The position numbers were made by a program, and so were the translations under genes. Below the pieces are notes generated by a model. That model had not been told where the DNA came from, did not search any database, and saw only the letters and a list, made by a program, of their open reading frames with translations. DNA of 64,000 nt from Deltaproteobacteria bacterium (GTDB taxonomy: Bacteria; Myxococcota_A; Bradymonadia; REDH01), in assembly GCA_007693585.1 (NCBI GenBank), contig REDH01000075.1:29100-93099 (forward strand), read 5' to 3'. The stretch's first letter is position 1. The number at the start of each line of letters is the position of its first letter. Of this stretch, positions 1-9,688 are shown piece by piece.

Positions 1-2
1 AC

Positions 3-545
3 ATGCGCATGCGCGAGATCGAAGACCGCGTCGGAGAACTCAAGGACGAGGTCTTCCGTTCGCGTTCTCGCCTCTTTCTGCTCCGCGAGCAGGTGCTTCA
101 GGATCGAATCGGCGGATCCAGGGTCGTGATCAACCACCGCGACCGCCTGGGCAACCGCTACCGCGTGGTCCGGGTGCTCTACGCGCTCAACGGCGAATCG
201 GTGTTCGTGGCCAACGAGGATACGACGGACTTTGCGGCCATTCGACACCATCAGGTTCACTCGGGATCGGCCATTGCGGGTCCCCAGAACATCACCGCTC
301 AGGTGTGGGTCGTCGGGAACCCGCTCGGTGTCTTCTCCTACATGTCGGGTTATCGCTTCACCATCCGGAACGCGCACTCCTTCAGCGTGGAAGAGGGCCA
401 GACGGCCGAGATTTCGGTGGTGATCGAGAGCCGGGGCGGCGTGAACACGCCCATCGACGAGCGGCTCGTCGTTCGCTTCGATGCCGACTTCTACGACACC
501 GTGGATGGGGTCGGTGACGAGGTCGCTGCCGGGCAGACCCCCTGA
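3..545 (+). CDS. Envelope-machine associated hypothetical protein (N-terminus at window edge)
   Basis: I do not recognise a named family with certainty. The first ~35 residues are a charged helix likely to form a coiled coil (IEDRVGELKDEVFRSRSRL), followed by a beta-rich C-terminal half containing RNAHSFSVEEGQTAEISVV and DERLVVRFDADFYDT. No signal peptide is visible, but the first ATG is at base 3 of the window, so the true start, and possibly an export signal, may lie upstream. The stop codon overlaps the next start by one base (TGATG), so it is translationally coupled to the big TPR gene. Small proteins with this coil plus beta layout accompany TPR genes in myxobacterial Glt-like clusters; membership in the same machine is an inference from coupling and position. 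Confidence 0.7.
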   Translation: MRMREIEDRVGELKDEVFRSRSRLFLLREQVLQDRIGGSRVVINHRDRLGNRYRVVRVLYALNGESVFVANEDTTDFAAIRHHQVHSGSAIAGPQNITAQVWVVGNPLGVFSYMSGYRFTIRNAHSFSVEEGQTAEISVVIESRGGVNTPIDERLVVRFDADFYDTVDGVGDEVAAGQTP

Positions 546-3229
546 TGTTCCTGCGCTTTCCTCATCTCGGGGTCTCCGCGTTCGCCGCGTGTCTGGTCCT
601 CGTTCCGCCTGTGACCGCATCGGCCCAGTCGGTAGGCGATCTGCGCTCTTCCGTGGAGCGAGTCGAGGGCATCATCGCGGACATGGCGACGTTCGATGAA
701 CGCTTTCTCGGTGATCTCTACATCGATCGGGCACGAGACTTCGAGCGCCGGATGGTGGAGGGACGGCTCCTGGTCGACCTCGAGCAGCATGATGCCGCGG
801 CCATCCTGCTGATGGACCTGTTCGAAGACCCCCGGCATCGTGAGCGTCCGGAGCGCACGGAGCTGCAGCGCCTGCTGGCGGACAGCCTGTACGCATCGGG
901 GGTGCATGATCTTGCGGTGCTGCATTACCGGGCGCTGTTGTACGAGCGAGATGCGGAGCTTCAGGTGCATGCGGGTCAGCGCCTGCTGGACATCGCCCTC
1001 CGAACGGGGCGCGTCGACCGTCTGCCGGAGACTCTCCGTGTGCTTGAGGAGGCCCTTCAGGGTCGGGACGCCGACGACGAGCTCAACTATCTGCGTGGCC
1101 GGGCGCTCTTCCACACCGGGGAGCGCCAGGCCGCCCTTCGGGCGTTCGATACCGTTCGCGGGAGCAGTTCGCTGGCAGAACGAGCATCCTACTTCGCAGC
1201 CGTCGTCGAGGCGGCGCTGGGGGACCACGAGGCTGCCCTGAGTCGGTTCCGCGATCAGTTCACGCGTCTCGCAGACGCCGGCGATGAATTGGCCAGAGAA
1301 CTCCGCAACCTTGCGGCACTCGGTGCGGCGAGGGTTCTCTACGAGCAGGGGAACTGGACCGGCGCACTGGGATTCTACGGTCGCGTGGATGCGGATTCGC
1401 GGCACTTCGACCGAGCGCTCTACGAGAGCAGCTGGACGATGATTCGCCTGGATCGCTTGCCGCAGGCCAGTCGCGATCTGGAGATTCTGGCTCTCACCGC
1501 ACTGGACAGCCGAGTTCGGCCCGAGGCGCTGCTGCTGCGGGGCGAGACGGAGCTGCGGCGTGGCGAGTTCGACTCGGCTGTTGCCGTCTTCGAGGAAGTC
1601 AGGGCGGCCTATGAGCCGATCGAGGACGAGGTGCGAGACGCCATGGGTCTTCTCCAGCGCCGCGTGCGGGAGGAGGGGGTGACCATCGAGGGCTTGCGGA
1701 TTCGACGCATCCTGTCGCCCCGCGCGCGCGACTGGCTGGATCGGGGGCGGGGGTCGGCCTCCCTGCTCGAAGACCTGGAGGACCTTCAGGCGGAGTTGCT
1801 GTTTCAGGTACAGCTCGTCGAGGACCTGAACGAAGCGCTGGCGCTCGATCGGCAGATCGCGGGATTTCCCATCCTGCGGAACGGCTGGAACCTCGCGCTG
1901 CAGTACCGAATGGAACTCGTGGCCATGGAGTCGTCGTTTCTCGACATGGAGCGCGATGCGCTCTGGGATCGACTGTCCGATGAAGAAAGGACGCGCTATC
2001 GAAGCATTCGCAACCAAAGGGTGATGCTGGCCCGCCAGGTGCAACGTCTGCCCAGCACAGCCCGGGCGATGGGGGAGCGAGAGGAACAGCGTGCGGCGCG
2101 AATCCGAGGCGCCGAGCAGGAACTCTTCCTTGCCATGCAGGAGCTGGAGGCCGATTCGGCCAGGCTCGATGCGATCGAGCAACTCGTGCGCGACGCACAG
2201 CGCCGCGGGGAGCCAATGGAGGACGAGGAACGGATTTTCGGGAACCTGGAGGTGTCACGCCAACGCGCTGCCGCCAGGATGGAAGTTGCGGAAGATCTGC
2301 GTCGACGACTCTCCCGCCTGCGTGCCGAGGCGCTCGGTGGAGGAAGCCTTACCCCGGATGAACGAGCCGCGCTCGACGCGTACGAGACGGTCGTTCTCGA
2401 GGAGCGTACCTTTCTTCAGCAGTACCGTTCCCGAGTGAGAGGATTGTCACCTGTCGACCCGGGGCGAGGCGACGCATCCGGGCGCGTTGCCCGCCTGCAG
2501 GCCGAAGGCGTCCTCGTGCGACGGGACCTGCGACAGCTACTGGACGAGATCGGACCGATCGAAGCCGCCCTGGATGACGAGCAGTCGCTCACGGAGAGCG
2601 AGCGCTCCCGAGCCCGCGCCGAGCTTGATCGATTGCGGGCCGACCTCGCTGCGCTGCTCGAACGGCTCGACGACGAGGTGGTGGCAAGGCTTCAGCGCGA
2701 GGAGGCAGCTCTCGGTGACGTCGTGGACGAGAGCGAACACGAACGCACCGCGAGGGTGGAAGAAATGGTCGATGATCTGATCCTGCTGGAGCGCGGCGCG
2801 CTGACCGCGGCCGAGATCGAACGTCGAAGGGAACTGCTTGGGCGGATCGACGAGGCCCGGGCCCGTCGTGATGTGGCAGAGCGCCAGGTGGCGGGGTTCT
2901 TCGCCGCCGCACAGGCGGTCGTGGCTGCTGAAGGTGATCGACTGCGGATCGCGCTCGATGCAGCCACCGATGAAGTGATCGCCCTTCAGGAGCAGTACGT
3001 GGTCACGGAAGCCGTGGCGCGACGCGCGGCGCTCGATCAGGCGCTCCTCGCCCTGGCTGGGGTGCGAGACCGCTTCGCCGATATCAACCTTCGGGCGAAC
3101 CTGGGCGTGCTGGACGTCTCATGGCGCGAGTTCGAGGAAGCCACAACCGAGCGTCGGAATGTCACACAGGAGCGAATACGTTCACTCAATGTGCTTCGCG
3201 CCGACTTCGAAGAGATTCTTGGGGAGTAG
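545..3229 (+). CDS. Exported TPR and coiled-coil protein (894 aa)
   Basis: A typical signal peptide (residues 1-28, cleavage near ASAQS) is followed by about 300 residues of TPR-like helical pairs, for example AAILLMDLFEDPRHRE and ALLYERDAELQVHAGQ. The remaining ~500 residues are highly charged, heptad-rich helix ending in a conserved-looking tail (LDVSWREFEEATTERR). It should be a long periplasmic scaffold. Start chosen at 545 because it overlaps the preceding stop by one base and places the signal peptide at the N-terminus. The next gene begins 5 bases after the stop. In Myxococcus, large TPR proteins of the GltD/NfsD kind connect the inner-membrane motor to outer-membrane parts; that role is inferred here from context. 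No catalytic motif was seen. Confidence 0.85.
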   Translation: MFLRFPHLGVSAFAACLVLVPPVTASAQSVGDLRSSVERVEGIIADMATFDERFLGDLYIDRARDFERRMVEGRLLVDLEQHDAAAILLMDLFEDPRHRERPERTELQRLLADSLYASGVHDLAVLHYRALLYERDAELQVHAGQRLLDIALRTGRVDRLPETLRVLEEALQGRDADDELNYLRGRALFHTGERQAALRAFDTVRGSSSLAERASYFAAVVEAALGDHEAALSRFRDQFTRLADAGDELARELRNLAALGAARVLYEQGNWTGALGFYGRVDADSRHFDRALYESSWTMIRLDRLPQASRDLEILALTALDSRVRPEALLLRGETELRRGEFDSAVAVFEEVRAAYEPIEDEVRDAMGLLQRRVREEGVTIEGLRIRRILSPRARDWLDRGRGSASLLEDLEDLQAELLFQVQLVEDLNEALALDRQIAGFPILRNGWNLALQYRMELVAMESSFLDMERDALWDRLSDEERTRYRSIRNQRVMLARQVQRLPSTARAMGEREEQRAARIRGAEQELFLAMQELEADSARLDAIEQLVRDAQRRGEPMEDEERIFGNLEVSRQRAAARMEVAEDLRRRLSRLRAEALGGGSLTPDERAALDAYETVVLEERTFLQQYRSRVRGLSPVDPGRGDASGRVARLQAEGVLVRRDLRQLLDEIGPIEAALDDEQSLTESERSRARAELDRLRADLAALLERLDDEVVARLQREEAALGDVVDESEHERTARVEEMVDDLILLERGALTAAEIERRRELLGRIDEARARRDVAERQVAGFFAAAQAVVAAEGDRLRIALDAATDEVIALQEQYVVTEAVARRAALDQALLALAGVRDRFADINLRANLGVLDVSWREFEEATTERRNVTQERIRSLNVLRADFEEILGE

Positions 3230-3234
3230 CTGCG

Positions 3235-6200
3235 ATGCGGATTCCCGAATGCTTTCAGTCCCGTCTGACGGACACGCTGCGCTCGGCGACGCTTGTGCTG
3301 TCGATCCTGCTCGCACATGGGGCGGTGGCGCTCGCCGGCGACGTACCCGACAACCCCGGCGACATGGAAGCGATGCGTCAAGGGGCTGCCGATGAGGACA
3401 CGTCAGCCGATGAAGAGGGAGACGACGAATCCGCGTCCAGCGAAGATCGGGACGAGGAAGTTGGGGGGGGGCTTTCACGTTCGCTGCCGAGGGCGAGCGG
3501 ACTATCGGCACGCGGCCGTGTGGAGCTCGGGCGATACGAGGAAGCGTTGCGCCTCTACTCCGATCAGTTCGAAGCGTTCCGCGAAGCCGTGGCTCGCGTC
3601 GTGCAGGAGGAGTACGAGCGACAGGTGCGGGTGATTGACGAGCGGCTTCAGCCTCGCATGGAGGAAGCGCGGAACCGGGAGACAAGGCACCGGCGGGACG
3701 CAATTGCTTCGTTCAGCCAGTTTGCGGAGCGATATCCGGATCATCCCGAATTTACAGGTGACGTTCTCTTCCGCCTCGCTCGACTCCAGAACGAGGAGGA
3801 GCAATACCTCCACATTCAGGCACTGAACGCGTACGACGAGCAGCAGCGGCGGTACGAGCTCGGCATGATTCCGGAACCGCCGACCTTTCCCATGCTGGAA
3901 CATGTGGACAGCCTTGCCACACTCTCTCGATTGCTGGAGACCTTTCCGGAATACCGTTACGCGGACGCGGCCCTCTACCTGCTTGCAATCGGCCAGCAGG
4001 ACGAGGAACTGGGCATGGCCTACTATGAGCGACTGATCCGGGAACGGCCCGACTCGGAGTTTGTCCAGGAGAGCTGGCTGCGAATCGGAGAACTTCTGTT
4101 CGATCTTGAACGGTTCCGAGACGCTCGCGAAGCATACCAGGAAGCGCTCGCCCTCGGCCCGTTCAACCGTACCGACCTCACTCTCTTCAAGCTCGGGTGG
4201 ACGAACTATCTCCTCAACGACTTCGGGTCTGCCCTGGAGAACTTTCACGATCTGCTCGTGCTGTATCAGGGAGACGAAGAAGCGGCATCGGTGCTGGAAG
4301 AGGCACGTCAGTACTACGCAATCGTTCTTGCCGAGCGCGACTGGAACCTCGATGGTCAGGTGGACGAGGACTTTCTCATGCCGCGTGTGCGGCACTATCT
4401 GTCGGGAGACGCAGGCTACGAACTGCCGGTTCTTGACGTCATGGCGGAGTTGCTCAGGGAACTCGAACCGCGCGAAGAGTACCTGCTTCACACCTCGGAT
4501 GTCATGGCATTTGCGGTCGCGAACTTCCCGCTCGATCGGGATACACCATCGCGCCATCTGCTGGTGTACGAGATTCTCTACGCGCTGGACTATGAGGAGG
4601 AGGCCGTGGCGGTCCTCGCCGAGATTGCGGCAAACTACGGTCCCGACAGCGATTGGTTCCTTGCCATGGAGCTTCAGGGAGAGATCGAGGCCATGGCGTT
4701 CGCCGAGCGACTCGGCCGTGAAGCCATGCTGAACAGCGCGGCGATCGCATTCTTTCGTGGCCGAACCCATCGGGACGAGTACGAACTGTCAGGCGATGCG
4801 ACCCTCGACGAGCGTGCTGTCGCATCCTTTCGGCAGGCGGCAGAGATCTACGGCGACTTTCTGAGCAGTTTTCCGAATGACGAAGCGGTCTACGAATCGC
4901 GATTCTTTCGGGCACGCGCACTCCATGAGGCACGACTGTACGAGGACGCCGTGGAGGAGTATGCCCGGGTTCGGGACTCCCGGTTGAGCGAGGCGCATCA
5001 GGAGGAGAGCGCAGCGCGACACATCGAGGCTCTCACGGCCCTTGCGCAGCAGGAGGTCCTGGCCGGGCTTCTCGACCCGAGGGGCGTCCCGGATCAGCCC
5101 AGCGAATGGCCCCGGCCGCTCGACGAAGGCGAAATCCCGGAGCCGGAGTCCATTCCCGACCGACTCCGGCAATTGCTCGCTTCGTACGACCGCTACATCG
5201 AGCTCGACGTCACGGTAGAGGACAGCCCCGAAGTTCAGGGCGAGGTCGCCCTCGCTGCCGCGCGAATCCTCCTGGAGTACGAACACAACCGTGAGGCGCG
5301 CCAGCGCTTCGTGCAGATGTTCGACCGGTACTGCGGCGAACGCCCGGCGGGCATTGCCGCGCTACTCCTGATTCAGTCGTACGAACGGGAGGGTGATTAC
5401 CGACACATGGAGTACTGGGCGAATCAGGTCGAGACCAGGTCGGACTGCATTTCACTGCCAGGTGACGATGCACAGCGCTTCGCGGAGAATATCGACATCT
5501 ACCGACGCAATGCTGCGTTCGCGAATGCGGAGAGACTGCGGGAGGCCGGGCGCTACGAAGCCGCAGCGCGTGAGTTCACACGAATCGCAGAGGCCTATCC
5601 GGAGTCCGATGATGCGCCGATCGGGCTCTATTTCGCCGGTGAGATCTACGAGGAGGAACTCCGACGATATGACCTCGCCATGGAGCGCTTCCGCACGCTG
5701 TACGAGCGCTATCCCGACACGCGATTCGCAGAGCCCGCTCTCCTCAGCCTTGCCATCAACTCGCAACAGTTCTTCGACTTCGATGGTGCGATTGCAGCCT
5801 TTCGTGAACTGCATACGCGCGGCTTCACCCTGCCCGCGGAAGGGGGAGGGCCCCGTTACCCCATCCTTGTGGCTGCCGAGATGCACGAAGTTCAGCGACA
5901 GCATGATCAGGCGGCAGAGGCTTACCTGATGTTCGTGGACGACAACCCCCGGGCACCGGAAGCGCCCCGTGCACTGTACAGGGCCGCCGTGAACCTCGAT
6001 GAGTCGGGTCGACAGCGTGAGATGGCAGACCTGATCGAGCGACTGATTCGTGAGCACGGAACACAGTCCGAAGTCGGCGGCTTCAACATCGACAACGCAG
6101 TCATCGATGGACTGGCGCGCGTGGCCGCATGGCATGGTGCACGCAACGACGCTCGGAATCTACGTCGCTTCGAGGACCGCGTTCTCAATGAATTCGAAGG

Positions 6201-6942
6201 CCGTGTGCCGCGTGATTGGGAGACCCCGGAGGAGCTGGCCCGAAACGCTCCTGCCCGGCGCGCGGCGGCCGACATCGCGATGCGACGTGCCCAGGAGTCG
6301 GTCGCCGAGTGGAGGCGTATCTCCGTCAGCAGCAATCCCCGCGCCGCACAGCGAGACATCGAACGAAAGAGGGATGGTCTCGCCACGGCGATTCAGGAGT
6401 TCGTGGACGTGGATCGATTGTTCAATGATCCGGACGCCAGCATCTGCGCCCGGCTCGAACAGGGACGGGTCGCGCGCGAAATGGCGGACTTCATCTTCGA
6501 TCTTCCGGTGCCCGACTTTCAGGGGGACATCTACGCGGAGGACGCGTACATGGAAATCATCGAGGACATCGTCCGACAGTATGAGGAAGTTGCTCTCGCC
6601 GAATGGCTGGAGCTGTACAACCTCATCGAGGAGATGGGCGTCGTGAACGACTGTACCATCGAAGCCTCGACCCTCCTGAATCAACGGTTCGGCGCCGAGT
6701 ACCCTGCCTACAAGCAGCGAATGCGTCCAGCCAGCTCCCGCGTGCTCTTTCCGGGGCTCATCAACGTGCCGGTAGGCGTTTCGGTCCGTGCCAGCCATGC
6801 ACCAACGCCCGACACGAATCTCGACGATATTCCGGCGCGCACCGATGCGTCTGGTCGGGACGAGGAAGCTTCGGAGCCGCCCGGTGCGAGCGAGACCGAA
6901 GTTCGTGCCGCGCCGAACGAGGAGGAGCCGGAGGATGAGTGA
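3235..6942 (+). CDS. Giant exported TPR-repeat protein (1235 aa)
   Basis: The ORF track starts at 3121, but the convincing start is the ATG at 3235. It sits 8 bases after GGGGAG, 5 bases after the previous stop, and begins a clean signal peptide (LVLSILLAHGAVALA). An acidic linker (about residues 40-80) leads into more than 1000 residues of TPR/outer-membrane-assembly-type repeats. Typical repeat phrases are AIASFSQFAERYPDHPEF, RLLETFPEYRYADAALYLL and FRTLYERYPDTRFAEPALL. The C-terminal ~60 residues are Glu/Pro-rich and disordered. Size and architecture recall GltD (AgmU)/NfsD-type periplasmic TPR proteins of the Myxococcus gliding and spore-coat machines. The assignment is by architecture only. 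It overlaps the next gene by 8 bases. Confidence 0.85.
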   Translation: MRIPECFQSRLTDTLRSATLVLSILLAHGAVALAGDVPDNPGDMEAMRQGAADEDTSADEEGDDESASSEDRDEEVGGGLSRSLPRASGLSARGRVELGRYEEALRLYSDQFEAFREAVARVVQEEYERQVRVIDERLQPRMEEARNRETRHRRDAIASFSQFAERYPDHPEFTGDVLFRLARLQNEEEQYLHIQALNAYDEQQRRYELGMIPEPPTFPMLEHVDSLATLSRLLETFPEYRYADAALYLLAIGQQDEELGMAYYERLIRERPDSEFVQESWLRIGELLFDLERFRDAREAYQEALALGPFNRTDLTLFKLGWTNYLLNDFGSALENFHDLLVLYQGDEEAASVLEEARQYYAIVLAERDWNLDGQVDEDFLMPRVRHYLSGDAGYELPVLDVMAELLRELEPREEYLLHTSDVMAFAVANFPLDRDTPSRHLLVYEILYALDYEEEAVAVLAEIAANYGPDSDWFLAMELQGEIEAMAFAERLGREAMLNSAAIAFFRGRTHRDEYELSGDATLDERAVASFRQAAEIYGDFLSSFPNDEAVYESRFFRARALHEARLYEDAVEEYARVRDSRLSEAHQEESAARHIEALTALAQQEVLAGLLDPRGVPDQPSEWPRPLDEGEIPEPESIPDRLRQLLASYDRYIELDVTVEDSPEVQGEVALAAARILLEYEHNREARQRFVQMFDRYCGERPAGIAALLLIQSYEREGDYRHMEYWANQVETRSDCISLPGDDAQRFAENIDIYRRNAAFANAERLREAGRYEAAAREFTRIAEAYPESDDAPIGLYFAGEIYEEELRRYDLAMERFRTLYERYPDTRFAEPALLSLAINSQQFFDFDGAIAAFRELHTRGFTLPAEGGGPRYPILVAAEMHEVQRQHDQAAEAYLMFVDDNPRAPEAPRALYRAAVNLDESGRQREMADLIERLIREHGTQSEVGGFNIDNAVIDGLARVAAWHGARNDARNLRRFEDRVLNEFEGRVPRDWETPEELARNAPARRAAADIAMRRAQESVAEWRRISVSSNPRAAQRDIERKRDGLATAIQEFVDVDRLFNDPDASICARLEQGRVAREMADFIFDLPVPDFQGDIYAEDAYMEIIEDIVRQYEEVALAEWLELYNLIEEMGVVNDCTIEASTLLNQRFGAEYPAYKQRMRPASSRVLFPGLINVPVGVSVRASHAPTPDTNLDDIPARTDASGRDEEASEPPGASETEVRAAPNEEEPEDE

Positions 6943-8389
6943 CTCTGCGGGACATGTGTTTTTCGCCCGAGGTGTGCTGCTGAGCTTCTGCCTCATGACG
7001 GCATGGGGATGCGCTGCGGGACATCAGCAGGCAACTGCAGACCCCTCCGATGGCATTGCAGTGACCCCCCAGCAGCGCCCGAATCCGGAGCTGGTCCACT
7101 CCATCTGGGACGAGGACGCCGTGGCGTTCGAGCCCGATGAGGAACGACCCGCTGTCGACGAAGCTGCCGACGATGACGACGATCTTCTCGATGTCGAACT
7201 GGAAGAGGAGTTTGCGGACGTACTCCCGCCCGAAGAGGAGCCGGAGACCGAGGAGCCCTGGGACGCGCGAGCGCTTGAGGCCTTCGCCGCAGCACGCGCC
7301 GATGTACTCGGCTCTCGCTATTCGAACGCGCGACGAACGCTCCAGACATTTCTGGACCACGAAGACCGGCGTGTCCGTTCACTGGCGCAGCACAACCTTG
7401 GCGTGGTGGCATGGTACGAGGGAGACCATGTGTCCGCCGAGAGCGCGTTCAGACGCGCCATGGACGAAGACCCAGGCCAGGCCGCACCGCTGAGAGCGTT
7501 GGTGAGGCTGTATCTCGCGGACGGACAGCACGACCATGCACGGTCTCTGGTACGCGAGCAGGTGACCCTCTCGGAAGAAGCGGCCTCGATTCGAGCCGTG
7601 GAGCTCCTGCTCCTGCTGGAAGAGGGACGCGATCAGGAAGTGGAGGAGCTGTCCCGTGCACTCCTTCTCGAAGATGGAGCCAACCTGGATATCTTTGAGG
7701 CCCTTGCCTTCACACAGCTCAACGCCCAGCGACTTCCGCTTGCGGAGTATATCGCGGAGCAGGGACTCGAACGCGACGAGACACGAACCGAGCTGTGGTA
7801 CGTGAGGGCAGTGACGGCAATGGAAAGAGGCGACAATCTGACCGCAATCCGCCATCTGGAAACGGCTCGGGAGCGCGGAGCAAACACGCGACAGCCCGAG
7901 CTGCTGAATCTGCTGGGCGTACTCTACCTCCGAACGCTACGCTGGGAGGATGCACAACGTGTTCTCGAGGAAGCCACGAGAGCTGCTCCCAGCTACGCCG
8001 ACGCCTGGGTCAACCTTGGAAATGCGCATGTAGGCTTGCGTGACTATGATGCAGCTCTCGTCGCGTATACGAGAGGACGTGATCTTGGCCTCGAAGGGGG
8101 CGGTCCACTGTTCAACCTGGGCCTCCTGTACATGGAACCCGGCTGGGAGCACATGGAACGCATCGCGCAGCTTCGAGAGGCAATCGAATTCTTTGATCGA
8201 TTCGCTGCGGAGCGTGGCGACATTCCCGAGTCACATCTTGTGCACGAGTACCGACGTGAAGCGCTGGCCGCAATTGAGGGAATGGAAGCGCTCGCGCGCC
8301 CACGAGAGCAGCCTGTCGAGCCGGTGTGCGACGACCCGTTCGGCTGCGACGATGAGCCGGTGTGCGACGACCCGTTCGGCTGCGACTGA
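6935..8389 (+). CDS. TPR lipoprotein with duplicated Cys/Asp tail
   Basis: Start chosen at ATG 6935, inside the end of the previous gene (8-base overlap) and right after a GGAGGAGCCGGAGG Shine-Dalgarno stretch; the longer ORF start at 6788 lies deep in that gene. The N-terminus ends in LMTAWGC, a plausible but imperfect lipobox, so this is probably a lipoprotein. An acidic segment (about residues 45-100) precedes eight or so TPR units, such as AESAFRRAMDEDPGQAAPL and ADAWVNLGNAHVGLRDYDAA. The last 24 residues hold two copies of EPVCDDPFGCD, which could form disulfides or bind a divalent metal. TPR lipoproteins of GltE/NfsE/AglT type occur in related motility clusters; equivalence is inferred. 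Confidence 0.85.
   Translation: MSDSAGHVFFARGVLLSFCLMTAWGCAAGHQQATADPSDGIAVTPQQRPNPELVHSIWDEDAVAFEPDEERPAVDEAADDDDDLLDVELEEEFADVLPPEEEPETEEPWDARALEAFAAARADVLGSRYSNARRTLQTFLDHEDRRVRSLAQHNLGVVAWYEGDHVSAESAFRRAMDEDPGQAAPLRALVRLYLADGQHDHARSLVREQVTLSEEAASIRAVELLLLLEEGRDQEVEELSRALLLEDGANLDIFEALAFTQLNAQRLPLAEYIAEQGLERDETRTELWYVRAVTAMERGDNLTAIRHLETARERGANTRQPELLNLLGVLYLRTLRWEDAQRVLEEATRAAPSYADAWVNLGNAHVGLRDYDAALVAYTRGRDLGLEGGGPLFNLGLLYMEPGWEHMERIAQLREAIEFFDRFAAERGDIPESHLVHEYRREALAAIEGMEALARPREQPVEPVCDDPFGCDDEPVCDDPFGCD
8318..8386 (+). repeat. 36-bp-period tandem duplication encoding EPVCDDPFGCD
   Basis: Two identical 33-base copies (8318-8350 and 8354-8386), separated by GAT, form the very end of the TPR lipoprotein gene, immediately before its TGA. 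Identity at every base, including synonymous positions, suggests a recent duplication or strong conversion rather than old protein repeats. Confidence 0.9.
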
Positions 8390-8415
8390 TCCGCGACACC
8401 TGACAGGAGACTGCC

Positions 8416-8694
8416 ATGAATGGCGCTGACGAAGTGGGCAGAGATCGTTTCGCGGGGTGGGGCAAGAGTGTTGCCTGCGCGTTTCTCGGCGTCGGGTTGC
8501 TGGCACTTGCCTCTGTCGAGGCCGTGGCTCAGTCAGGCGTCATTCGGCTGGAAGAGGAGGTATTCGAGGTGGAGATCGAAACCCCGACGGCCACGCTCTT
8601 TCTGGCACCGCATGCGCTGGAGTATCGATTCCGCGAGCCGGTAGACTCCTTTATGGATGCTCTTCTCGAAACCGTGGAAGACGAGCCGTTTTGA
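8416..8694 (+). CDS. Small secreted protein (92 aa)
   Basis: AGGAG lies 8 bases before the ATG, and the first ~39 residues make a signal peptide (AFLGVGLLALASVEAVAQS). The mature part is only ~53 residues: IRLEEEVFEVEIETPTATLF, then a segment ending in a short acidic helix. Small exported proteins beginning IRLxExxxEGxIxxP are familiar companions of TolQ/TolR clusters in this lineage, from memory rather than from a search. It lies between the TPR lipoprotein and the motor genes. No catalytic residues are visible, so a structural or plug-like role is the only reasonable guess. The 237 bases after it show no gene, just a weak 6-bp hairpin near 8782-8796. Confidence 0.75.
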   Translation: MNGADEVGRDRFAGWGKSVACAFLGVGLLALASVEAVAQSGVIRLEEEVFEVEIETPTATLFLAPHALEYRFREPVDSFMDALLETVEDEPF

Positions 8695-8931
8695 CGGCTT
8701 GCGCGGGGTGCTGGGTGCAGCGGTCGAATTGCTGGCCACCCTGCACGCACTGTGATAGACCGACCGACGCAAAGGCGCTTCCGTTGGTCTCCAACGAAGT
8801 GTGAGAGGCGCTTCCGGCATTGCGCACGGAACGCATGACGTAACGAGGGGAATGATGTGGTCCCTTGCGCCAGTGAATGACTGGTGCCGCATCATTTCCG
8901 GGAAGCCACCCCACGCAGGAGAGAGTCGAAC

Positions 8932-9576
8932 ATGGGAACCATCGCTGAAGCATTTCGGGTTAGTGGCATCTGGATGTATCTCATCCTGGTGATCTCGATC
9001 TTCGCGCTCGGCATTGTGCTCGAGCGGTTCATCTTCCTGTTCTTCAAGTACAACATCAACGCCTTGGCATTCATGCGGCAGATCGAGAAGCTCGTCATGG
9101 CGGGCAACATCGACCGTGCGCTGAAGCTCTGCAGTGCTGCGCAGGATGCCGCACTTCCGAAGGTTGTGAAGGCGGGTCTCATGCGTGCTCGGAAGAGCAA
9201 GGAGTCCATCCAGAACGCCATCGAGGAAGCGACACTCGAAGTGATTCCGCTGGTGACGCGTCGCACGCCTGCGCTGCTTGCACTCGCGAATATCGCCACT
9301 CTCCTTGGTCTGCTGGGTACCATCGTCGGTCTGATCGATGCGTTCGCGGCCCTGGAGAACGCAGCTCCGGAAGAGCGTCAGCAGCTTCTGGCGCGTGGTA
9401 TCTCGCTCGCGATGTACACGACGGCCGCTGGTCTCATCGTGGCGATTCCGACGATGCTCTTCCATCTGTTCCTGAGCGGAATGACGAAGAAGATCGTCGA
9501 GGAGATCGACCAGAACGCCGTCAAGATCGAGAACCTGTTGGTTGCCCAGGCGCGCGGTACGGCCGCCGCGGAGTGA
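8932..9576 (+). CDS. MotA/TolQ/ExbB-family proton channel subunit (AglR-like)
   Basis: This is a 214-aa inner-membrane motor subunit with three membrane helices: about residues 11-32, 100-123 (LLALANIATLLGLLGTIVGL) and 150-175 (SLAMYTTAAGLIVAIPTMLF). The last two carry the family's small-residue faces and the Thr-rich third helix that lines the proton path. The cytoplasmic loop between helices 1 and 2 (about 35-98) holds the RAL..C and KxGL motifs usual for TolQ/ExbB. Start chosen at 8932, preceded by CAGGAGAGA; the ORF start at 8884 has no such site. It is followed by two TolR-type genes, the same one-plus-two arrangement as AglR-AglQ-AglS of Myxococcus gliding, and presumably converts proton flow into motion in the periplasm. 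Confidence 0.93.
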   Translation: MGTIAEAFRVSGIWMYLILVISIFALGIVLERFIFLFFKYNINALAFMRQIEKLVMAGNIDRALKLCSAAQDAALPKVVKAGLMRARKSKESIQNAIEEATLEVIPLVTRRTPALLALANIATLLGLLGTIVGLIDAFAALENAAPEERQQLLARGISLAMYTTAAGLIVAIPTMLFHLFLSGMTKKIVEEIDQNAVKIENLLVAQARGTAAAE

Positions 9577-9688
9577 CTTCCGGTGCTGGAGGGCTCGGTC
9601 TGCGACTGAATGCAGGCTGAGCCCATTTTTCGGAACTCCGCGCACGAAAAGTTGTCCCTGTCTGAGCAGGGACGCCCGAGGAGGAGCC

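Noticed and set aside
491-2182. 563-aa minus-strand ORF opposite the first TPR gene
   Set aside because: Antisense shadow in high-GC sequence; no domain, no ribosome site, and the plus-strand gene has a signal peptide and coherent repeats.
3502-4770. 422-aa minus-strand ORF
   Set aside because: Antisense to the 1235-aa TPR gene; His/Val/Gln-rich composition typical of reverse-frame reading.
8782-8796. Hairpin CGTTGG-TCT-CCAACG as a terminator before the TolQ gene
   Set aside because: Short stem, no T-run, and the operon appears to continue across it.
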